A stretch of DNA of 5,739 bases from positions 1 through 5,739 of the forward strand of contig JAFOCH010000109.1 in NCBI GenBank assembly GCA_017381395.1, given 5' to 3'. Made by a program: the position numbers and the translations under genes. The notes under the pieces are model-generated. The model saw only the letters and a list, made by a program, of their open reading frames with translations, was not told the origin of the DNA and searched no databases. The stretch is from Clostridia bacterium. Lineage in GTDB: Bacteria; Bacillota; Clostridia; Oscillospirales; Acutalibacteraceae. Below, in pieces: positions 1 through 4,945 of the stretch (position 1 is the stretch's first letter; every line of letters begins with the position of its first letter).

Positions 1-3
1 ATT

Positions 4-420
4 CTAGATATTTTTGCAAATTTTGACGGCGCTCGACGAGGTGACACAAACGTCTGCCTCCTCTTTCAGCTCGGCAGTGGTATTGATATAAGCGCAAACT
101 GCAACATCGGGATTTTTCTTTTTAAACTTTCTGACGTATTCGGGCGAAATCTGCTCAGCCATGGGGCAGGTTGCCTCGGGAGAAGCCAGAATTACCTTCT
201 TTTTCGGTGAAAGAATTTTTACCGTTTCGGCCATAAAACGTACGCCGCAAACGATGACCGTGTCGCCCATTACCTGAGCCGTTTCGGCCAGCTTAAAGGA
301 ATCGCCAACCACGTCCGCAAGCTCGAGAATTTCGGGCGGCTGATAGATGTGGGCGAGAATTCTTGCTCCTGTTTCCTTTTTCTTTTTCAGTATGTCATTA
401 ATAAATTCTTCTTTGTTCAT
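4..420 (-). CDS. nadA: Quinolinate synthase NadA, N-terminal fragment ended by an early TAG
   Basis: NadA is a cytoplasmic [4Fe-4S] enzyme that condenses iminoaspartate with dihydroxyacetone phosphate to make quinolinate for NAD synthesis. The visible 138 residues carry N-terminal family signatures: LAHIYQ (22-27), DSFKLA (40-45), CGVRFMAET (58-66, with Cys58 the first cluster ligand), TCPMAE (84-89), YINTTAE (111-117) and TSSSAVK (127-133). The usual motif reads LAHNYQ or LAHYYQ, so Ile25 is a small departure. The frame hits TAG at 4-6, whereas NadA is normally about 300 residues with two further cluster cysteines downstream, so this reading frame alone cannot make a working enzyme. It may be a pseudogene, a frameshift or an assembly error; only three bases lie beyond the stop. 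I chose ATG at 420, preceded by AGGTGA and by AAGGA further up. An in-frame GTG at 426 is an alternative start, adding two residues. Product identity is secure; intactness is not. Confidence 0.85.
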   Translation of the reverse strand: MNKEEFINDILKKKKETGARILAHIYQPPEILELADVVGDSFKLAETAQVMGDTVIVCGVRFMAETVKILSPKKKVILASPEATCPMAEQISPEYVRKFKKKNPDVAVCAYINTTAELKEEADVCVTSSSAVKICKNI

Positions 421-468
421 TTTCACCTGTTCCTTTTTGGTTACTATTTATCCATTTTATCAAATAAC

Positions 469-497
469 ATTATACAATGCCTTGCGCAAAATTACAA
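469..497 (-). promoter_or_regulatory. Sigma-A-type promoter for nadA
   Basis: Read on the minus strand, a -35 box TTGTAA (492-497) is followed by a 17-bp spacer and a perfect -10 box TATAAT (469-474). Transcription would begin near 462, leaving a leader of about 40 bases before the nadA start. No operator for a niacin-responsive repressor was recognised beside it. Confidence 0.65.
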
Positions 498-561
498 CAT
501 TTTATCGTAAAAAGTCGAGGGCTATTTTTAAAATTTTTTTGGTAAAAATGGCTCTTAACTG

Positions 562-590
562 TGGTAAAGGAAATAACTGTGTGTTATAAT
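562..590 (+). promoter_or_regulatory. Extended -10 promoter for the AI-2E family gene
   Basis: The sequence TGTTATAAT (582-590) is a perfect TATAAT with an upstream TG one base away, the extended -10 form. At 17-bp spacing the -35 position (562-567, TGGTAA) is poor, which an extended -10 can offset. A second, overlapping -10-like TATAAC lies at 598-603. The start of transcription would be near 597, about 40 bases before the gene. It points away from the nadA promoter. Confidence 0.55.
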
Positions 591-626
591 AATACTGTAT
601 AACTATGTTTATATATTTTTTTGGGC

Positions 627-641
627 AGGTGAAATGCTTTG
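627..641 (+). promoter_or_regulatory. Ribosome binding site that selects a TTG start
   Basis: AGGTGA at 627-632 matches the downstream half of the AGGAGGTGA Shine-Dalgarno consensus and is six bases from TTG at 639. An ATG at 634 lies in another frame, only one base after this motif, and opens a 12-codon frame ending with TAA at 670-672. Spacing and the family match both favour the TTG. Confidence 0.65.
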
Positions 642-1871
642 GAGCTTAACAAAAGTAACATCAAACGCATAATTTTTATAATTTTTGCCGCGGCAGTCAT
701 TTTCTGGGCGGTGATGAATTTTGCCGTCGTCATTTCGGCGACAAGGTGGGTTATCGGTGTCTTTTCGCCCCTCATTCTCGGGCTTAGTTTCGCCTTTGTG
801 ATTAACCTGCTTTTGCGCCCGATCGAAAGTGGCTGGGACTGGCTCTTTTTACGAAAGGGCGGCAAAAACCTTGCAAAAAGGTTAAAGCGTCCTGTTTCGA
901 TTTTCATTAGCGCGCTGCTTACCCTTGGCGCAATCGTAGCCATCTTTTTCATCATCATCCCCGAGGTCAGCCGTACCCTACGCACCATAATCGACGCTCT
1001 GCCCGATTATTTCGAGGAATTAAAGGTTTGGTGGAAGGGGCTCAGCGATTTTCTGGCCGAATACTCGGTAATTTTGCCCGAGCTTAAATTTGACAGCACC
1101 ACCATTATCGCCAAGCTGACCGAGCTTGTTACTAACAGCGGTGAAAGCATTTTTAATCAAACCATAAATACCACTACGGCTATTGTTTCGGCCGTTTTCA
1201 ATATCTTTATTGGATTTGCTTTTTGCATCTATCTCCTCGCGGGAAAGGAGCGGCTCATCGGCCAATCAAAGCGTACCATTAAGGCCGCCTTTTCAGAAAA
1301 AAGGGCAAAGCGAATTTTCGCCTTTTTCTCGCGCGTGAATGATTCGTTTAGCCATTTTGTGACGGGTCAGGTGCTCGAAGCAATAATTATCGGTATTCTC
1401 TGCTTTATTGGAATGCTCATTCTCGGTCTGCCGTATGCCAGCGTGGTATCGGTGCTTGTCGGAGTGACTGCGCTTATCCCGATTTTAGGCGCATATATCG
1501 GTACGGCCGTCGGTGCCTTTCTGATTCTGGTCGAAAGCCCGATAAAAGCACTTTGGTTTATTGTATTTATCATTGTTTTGCAGCAGCTCGAGGGCAACCT
1601 CATCTATCCTCACGTGGTTGGAAAGTCGGTCGGTCTGCCGGGTATTTGGGTACTGGCAGCCGTTACCGTCGGCGGAAACATCTATGGCGTAAAGGGAATG
1701 CTGGTCAGTGTACCCGTATGCTCGGTGATTTATGTCTATCTTTCGGAAAAGGTACGTGCCGGACTTAAAAAACGACGCGGTAAAGCGGCACTTTGCGACC
1801 CCGAGGTCGAAGTCACCCTCGCCACTGAAACGGCCGCACCCGAGCAGAAAGTTTCCGCACCGAAACAGTAA
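639..1871 (+). CDS. AI-2E/PerM-family membrane transporter-like protein
   Basis: This 410-residue polytopic membrane protein belongs to the AI-2E transporter family (formerly UPF0118/DUF20; relatives are TqsA, PerM and YtvI). Members have been tied to autoinducer-2 export or Na+/H+ antiport, but most have no proven substrate, so none is assigned. Hydrophobic segments lie near 10-34, 37-59, 86-109, 180-201, 245-266, 268-298, 303-316 and 334-368, with a large polar region at 110-178 between the third and fourth. Family signatures are IPILGAYIG (280-288) and QQLEGNLIYPHVVGKSVGL (315-333). The tail from 370 is charged, then Ala/Pro/Glu-rich, probably cytosolic and disordered. The start is TTG at 639, because AGGTGA (627-632) lies six bases upstream; the next in-frame Met, residue 26, is inside the first membrane segment. 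Length fits the family (about 350-420). It is divergent from nadA and followed by a C-rich spacer. Confidence 0.88.
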   Translation: MELNKSNIKRIIFIIFAAAVIFWAVMNFAVVISATRWVIGVFSPLILGLSFAFVINLLLRPIESGWDWLFLRKGGKNLAKRLKRPVSIFISALLTLGAIVAIFFIIIPEVSRTLRTIIDALPDYFEELKVWWKGLSDFLAEYSVILPELKFDSTTIIAKLTELVTNSGESIFNQTINTTTAIVSAVFNIFIGFAFCIYLLAGKERLIGQSKRTIKAAFSEKRAKRIFAFFSRVNDSFSHFVTGQVLEAIIIGILCFIGMLILGLPYASVVSVLVGVTALIPILGAYIGTAVGAFLILVESPIKALWFIVFIIVLQQLEGNLIYPHVVGKSVGLPGIWVLAAVTVGGNIYGVKGMLVSVPVCSVIYVYLSEKVRAGLKKRRGKAALCDPEVEVTLATETAAPEQKVSAPKQ

Positions 1872-1887
1872 TTCTACGGGGAAGCCC

Positions 1888-1964
1888 TAACCCCCGCACA
1901 CCGATAGCACAACTCAACCACCGTACAACTTAACCCCCGCACACCCCGATAGCACCACCCAACC
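1888..1964 (+). repeat. Imperfect direct repeat, about 33 bp, two copies
   Basis: Copy one (1888-1919) and copy two (1931-1964) both begin TAACCCCCGCACACC, continue with GATAGCAC and end in CAACC. Copy two has two extra C residues before GATAGC and two C-for-A or C-for-T changes. An 11-base stretch separates the copies. Both fall inside the C-rich spacer, so the skew arose at least partly by duplication. Confidence 0.7.
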
Positions 1965-1966
1965 CT

Positions 1967-2010
1967 CACACATCCCAATTCCTCGCACACATCCCAATCC
2001 CTCACGCACC
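1967..2010 (+). repeat. 19-bp tandem repeat, two copies plus a decayed third
   Basis: CACACATCCCAAT starts at 1967 and again at 1986, giving a 19-bp period. The unit tails, TCCTCG and CCCTCA, differ at two positions. A third partial unit beginning CGCAC follows at 2005. It sits immediately downstream of the other direct repeat and shares its C/A-rich, G-poor character. Confidence 0.65.
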
Positions 2011-2031
2011 CCCTCATTTTCCACCTCAACC

Positions 2032-2047
2032 CCTTTTTTGAAAGGAG
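2032..2047 (+). promoter_or_regulatory. Ribosome binding site of the nuclease gene, in a small hairpin
   Basis: The Shine-Dalgarno sequence AAAGGAG (2041-2047) is strong and well placed for ATG 2056. CCTTT (2032-2036) just upstream can pair with AAAGG (2041-2045) across the loop TTTG, giving a five-base-pair hairpin that would hide part of the site. The pairing is visible; any effect on translation is inference. Confidence 0.45.
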
Positions 2048-2055
2048 AAACCGCA

Positions 2056-2427
2056 ATGAACCCGCAAATTAAAACGAGCGAAAGCGACGAGCAAATTGCC
2101 CTTTTTCGCTGGGCGCAGGTTGCCTCGGCAGTAAAGCCCGAATTAAAGCTACTTTTTCACGTGCCTAACGAGGGCAAACGCACCAGGTACTCGGGCGGAA
2201 AGCTACTTGCCGAGGGGTTAAAGCCGGGAGTACCCGACATTTGTCTGCCCGTCCCGAATAAAAAGTATCACGGACTTTTTATCGAGATGAAGGCAGGACG
2301 TAACAAACCTACCGAAAATCAGGAATTTTGGCTCGATGCCCTGTCGGCGCAGGGCTACTGCACCGTGGTAGCGTACGGCTGGGTCGAGGCCAAAACAATT
2401 ATCGAAAACTATTTAAAGGACAGATAA
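2056..2427 (+). CDS. Small VRR-NUC domain nuclease, phage type
   Basis: A 123-residue protein that is essentially one VRR-NUC domain, a branch of the PD-(D/E)XK nuclease fold found as stand-alone phage proteins and at the C-terminus of the DNA-repair nuclease FAN1. Visible motifs are SESDEQIALFRW (8-19), with an N-terminal acidic residue typical of the family; HVPNEGKR (35-42); GVPDI (58-62, catalytic Asp61); IEMKAG (76-81, catalytic Glu77 and Lys79); and TENQEFW (86-92, conserved Gln89). All core residues are present, so it looks active as a metal-dependent DNA nuclease, perhaps structure-specific. The start is ATG at 2056 because AAAGGAG (2041-2047) is eight bases upstream; an in-frame TTG at 2038 precedes that ribosome site and is rejected. 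In phages such genes sit beside helicases or primases, but here neither neighbour is phage-like. It may be a domesticated or leftover phage gene. Confidence 0.85.
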   Translation: MNPQIKTSESDEQIALFRWAQVASAVKPELKLLFHVPNEGKRTRYSGGKLLAEGLKPGVPDICLPVPNKKYHGLFIEMKAGRNKPTENQEFWLDALSAQGYCTVVAYGWVEAKTIIENYLKDR

Positions 2428-2440
2428 AGTCCCTTTGTTT
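2415..2440 (+). terminator. Weak possible intrinsic terminator at the end of the nuclease gene
   Basis: AAAGGAC (2415-2421) can pair with GTCCCTTT (2429-2436), leaving one bulged C and a seven-base loop that contains the stop codon. Only GTTT follows, a short U run, so the element would be inefficient if it works at all. Confidence 0.3.
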
Positions 2441-2511
2441 ACATAACGAATAAAACGGCATAACTCCTTGCCTCCCTCTGATGACGGAGAAAAAGCCGAT
2501 ATTTGTGCAGC

Positions 2512-2565
2512 AAAAAAGCCCTCCTTGTAAAGGAGGGGGGACCGCGATAGCGGTGGGAGGATTGT
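2512..2565 (+). repeat. Double-hairpin intergenic repeat element
   Basis: Two adjacent hairpins make a compact element. The first is a perfect eight-base-pair stem, CCCTCCTT (2519-2526) with AAGGAGGG (2530-2537), loop GTA. The second is ACCGC (2541-2545) with GCGGT (2550-2554), loop GATA. It ends GGGAGGATTGT, and the GGAGG at 2556-2560 could compete for CCTCC at 2520-2524, so a second fold is possible. From memory, this order (CCTCC stem, variable GC stem, GGAGG then ATTGT) resembles a repeat scattered between genes of many Clostridia, possibly MITE-like. No U tract follows, so it is not a classical terminator. No second full copy lies in this window, so dispersion cannot be shown here. Confidence 0.55.
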
Positions 2566-2646
2566 AAAATCAAATACCTCTCACAAAATATAACGGCAAC
2601 CTTGCCGATTACTACACCGAAAACAAACGGAGGAAAATCATAAAAA

Positions 2647-4860
2647 ATGTGGATCACCGATAACCGAGCCGAGCCGAAAGCGGACGGACTTTTTCATTTT
2701 AAAAAGCGCTTTAATTACACCGAAGGCACCCTTATCGCAAGGGTTAGCGCCGATACACGATACAAACTGTTTGTAAACGGTCGCGAGGTGCTTTGCGGTC
2801 CCAGCAAGGGCAACCGCTACGTCACCTATTACGAAACCATTGACCTTACACCCTACTTAACCGAGGGCGAAAACGAGATTTTGGCGCTTGTGCTTCACCT
2901 CAACTACCGAATGGCGTCCATTCACCGCACCGAAAAAATGGGCTTCCTCTTTGACGGTCAGATTGTCGGTGAAAGCGGCGTTATCGAGGACATAAGCTCG
3001 GACGAAAGCTGGGTATCGGCGCCCGACAGCTCCTTTACTTGCACTGCGCCTGATTATTGGTGCTTTACCGATTTTACCGAGCGCATCGATTACACCGCCG
3101 AAAGCCCCGAATTTATGCCCTGCGTAAAGGTTTGCGACGCTGTTTTTGATAACGATTATCCGTACGGCGAAATGACGGCTTGGCGACTCAAAGAACGCGA
3201 AATTCCGCAACTGACGAACATCGAGCGCGAATTTGTCCGTGTAATGCGGTCAGACGCCGTCGAAGGCGACATCCTTTGTGAAAAGGGAATTTCCGTCGCA
3301 CCAAATACTACTGCGTATATCGAGCTTGACGCAGGAGTCCATTTTACAGGCACACCGCACCTTCTCGTGAAAGGGTCGAGCGGCGCAACAGTAAAGCTGA
3401 CCTACGCCGAAAGCTACATTTTCAAGGACGGTTGGCGAATTACAAAGAAGATGCGCGACGACACCGACGGCATAATTTACGGAATGACCGACGAGCTTAT
3501 CCTTGACGGCAATTCCCACGTTTACGAGCCGTTTTGGTTGCGTACCTTCCGCTTTATCCGCGTCGAAGTCACCGCGACCGATAGCCCCGTTTACATATCC
3601 GACCTCAAATTTTTTGAAAATAAATATCCTCTCGCGGTTTCTGCCCGATTTGATAGCAGCGACCCCGATTCAGCGGCTCTTTGGGAAAACAGTATCCGCA
3701 CGGTGAACAACTGTATGCACGAAACCTTTGAGGATTGCCCATATTATGAACAGACGCAGTATGCTATGGATTCGCGACTCGAAATGCTCTTTACCTACCA
3801 TCTCGGAGCCGACCGTCGCCTTGCCAAAAAGGGAATTAACGAATTTTTCCTTTCCCAGTATCCCGACGGCATGACTCAGGCGCGTTTTCCGTCACTCAGC
3901 GAGCAGGTAATTCCGGGCTTTGCCCTCCACGTCGTTTATATGGCGGAGGATTATCTGCGCTTTACCCCGACCGACCGCACTTTTGTCCGCTCTCTTATGC
4001 CAAAGATTGACGCAATCCTTTCGTGGTTTGACCGCCTGGTCGATGACAGAGGAGTGGTTGCCGATACGGGCTATTGGCGTTTTCTCGACTGGGTAAAGGG
4101 TTGGCGCGACGGCTCACCCGGAAAGGGTGCTATGGCGGCATACAGCTTTATGTACGCACTCGCACTTAAAAAGGCGGCCGATTTGGCTACCGCTTTCGGC
4201 TACAATGACCTTGCCGCCGAATATGCCGACCGAGCCGATAGGATAAATAGCTCGGCGAGAGAATATTTTTACGATAAGGAGCGTCAGCTCTTCACCGATA
4301 CCGAAAATGGTGGATTCAGTCAGCATGCGCAGGTTTGGGCGGTGCTTTCAGGTGCTGTCAGCGGTGATGAAGCAACCGCGCTCATGACACGAATGCTCGA
4401 CCATGCCGACCTGCCGATTTGCTCCTATTCGATGCGCTACTTCCTTTTCCGTGCGCTCGAAATGGCGGGACTGTATACCCGCGCTTATGGGCTCCTCGAC
4501 GGCTGGCGCGATATGATAAAGCGCGGCCTCACCACCTGGGCGGAGGACGACGTGCAGGAAAGAAGTGACTGTCACGGCTGGGGCTCACTGCCGATTTACG
4601 AATTTTCGGCGGTAATTCTGGGCGTCCGACCGATTGGCTACGATGGACGCGCGGTCGAAATTCGCCCGACACTTGCAGGACTCGAATATGCTAATGGCGT
4701 TGTTTCTACTCCGCTTGGCGACATCGAGGTCGACTGGACGGCAAAGGACGGCAAATTCACCCTTTCGGTCAGCGGCAAGGGCGAAAAGAGAGTAACCCTT
4801 CCCGACGGCACAACTCACATAATAACCGAGCAAAAGGCAACCCTTTTCTGTGCAATTTAA
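2647..4860 (+). CDS. GH78-type alpha-L-rhamnosidase, probably cytoplasmic
   Basis: This 737-residue protein would hydrolyse terminal alpha-L-rhamnose from plant or bacterial glycans or flavonoid glycosides; the exact substrate is unknown. The order matches bacterial alpha-L-rhamnosidases: an N-terminal beta domain at about 15-180 (YKLFVNGREVLCGP at 39-52), a second beta domain at about 215-325, an (alpha/alpha)6 six-hairpin domain at about 330-650, and a C-terminal beta domain from about 655. The motif FEDCPYYEQTQYAMD (361-375) matches the DCPxRE-type segment with the likely general acid, Glu368; TTWAE (629-633) places the likely general base at Glu633, with His643 in SDCHGWGS. DW (481-482) lies in the middle of the barrel. 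There is no signal peptide, so it probably acts on imported oligosaccharides. The start is the first ATG after an in-frame TAA at 2641; GGAGG (2629-2633) is 13 bases upstream, unusually far. Rhamnosidase is the best call, but GH78-like relatives with other specificities exist. Confidence 0.85.
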   Translation: MWITDNRAEPKADGLFHFKKRFNYTEGTLIARVSADTRYKLFVNGREVLCGPSKGNRYVTYYETIDLTPYLTEGENEILALVLHLNYRMASIHRTEKMGFLFDGQIVGESGVIEDISSDESWVSAPDSSFTCTAPDYWCFTDFTERIDYTAESPEFMPCVKVCDAVFDNDYPYGEMTAWRLKEREIPQLTNIEREFVRVMRSDAVEGDILCEKGISVAPNTTAYIELDAGVHFTGTPHLLVKGSSGATVKLTYAESYIFKDGWRITKKMRDDTDGIIYGMTDELILDGNSHVYEPFWLRTFRFIRVEVTATDSPVYISDLKFFENKYPLAVSARFDSSDPDSAALWENSIRTVNNCMHETFEDCPYYEQTQYAMDSRLEMLFTYHLGADRRLAKKGINEFFLSQYPDGMTQARFPSLSEQVIPGFALHVVYMAEDYLRFTPTDRTFVRSLMPKIDAILSWFDRLVDDRGVVADTGYWRFLDWVKGWRDGSPGKGAMAAYSFMYALALKKAADLATAFGYNDLAAEYADRADRINSSAREYFYDKERQLFTDTENGGFSQHAQVWAVLSGAVSGDEATALMTRMLDHADLPICSYSMRYFLFRALEMAGLYTRAYGLLDGWRDMIKRGLTTWAEDDVQERSDCHGWGSLPIYEFSAVILGVRPIGYDGRAVEIRPTLAGLEYANGVVSTPLGDIEVDWTAKDGKFTLSVSGKGEKRVTLPDGTTHIITEQKATLFCAI

Positions 4861-4874
4861 TGTGAGTGAAATTG

Positions 4875-4903
4875 TTGCTTTTTTCACAAAGATAGGGTAT
4901 AAT
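4875..4903 (+). promoter_or_regulatory. Sigma-A promoter for fba
   Basis: TTGCTT (4875-4880), a 17-bp spacer and a perfect TATAAT (4898-4903) form a near-consensus promoter, starting only 14 bases after the rhamnosidase stop codon. Transcription would begin near 4910, giving a leader of about 36 bases. This suits a highly expressed glycolytic gene transcribed separately from its upstream neighbour. Confidence 0.75.
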
Positions 4904-4945
4904 CATAGGGTATTATGCAAATTTAGCATTACGGAGGTATAAAAA

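Larger units (their letters stand above)
1885..2039 (+). terminator. C-rich, G-poor spacer; candidate Rho-utilisation (rut) region
   Basis: Starting 14 bases after the membrane-protein stop codon, the plus strand holds 78 C and only 9 G in 155 bases by hand count, unlike the coding DNA on either side. RNA that is C-rich, G-poor and low in structure, just after a stop codon, is the known hallmark of Rho-dependent termination. No GC hairpin with a U tract was found after the gene, so Rho could be what ends this transcript. Alternatives are a low-complexity repeat expansion, or an unstructured leader for the nuclease gene downstream. The composition is seen directly; the function is inferred. 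Confidence 0.45.

Noticed and set aside
166..179. GCAGGTTGCCTCGG present both inside nadA (166-179) and the nuclease gene (2115-2128)
   Set aside because: A single 14-base match between two coding regions in a window of this size can arise by chance, and neither copy has repeat-like flanks.
1888..2010. Direct repeats as a CRISPR array
   Set aside because: The units are imperfect, of different lengths, low in complexity and nearly contiguous, with no unique spacers of 30-40 bp and no cas genes.
2038..2055. TTG at 2038 as the start of the nuclease
   Set aside because: It lies upstream of and overlaps the leader containing the AAAGGAG ribosome site, which is ideally spaced for ATG at 2056.
1874..2056. 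Minus-strand open frame of 60 codons across the C-rich spacer
   Set aside because: It is the G-rich complement of low-complexity repeats; the product is repetitive Cys/Gly/Val/Arg sequence with no recognisable family, and the frame is open mainly because of the skewed composition.
2519..2565. Double hairpin as an intrinsic terminator
   Set aside because: The stems are strong but followed by GGGAGGATTGT instead of a U run, and the element lies about 90 bases past the nuclease stop.
2562..2594. TTGTAA (2562-2567) and TATAAC (2589-2594) as a promoter for the rhamnosidase
   Set aside because: The spacing is 21 bp, too long for a normal sigma-A promoter, and no better -35 was found for the -10-like box; the source of rhamnosidase transcription remains open.
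2857..3210. Minus-strand open frame opposite the rhamnosidase
   Set aside because: It is a shadow of a well-supported gene, with no ribosome site and no recognisable protein motif.
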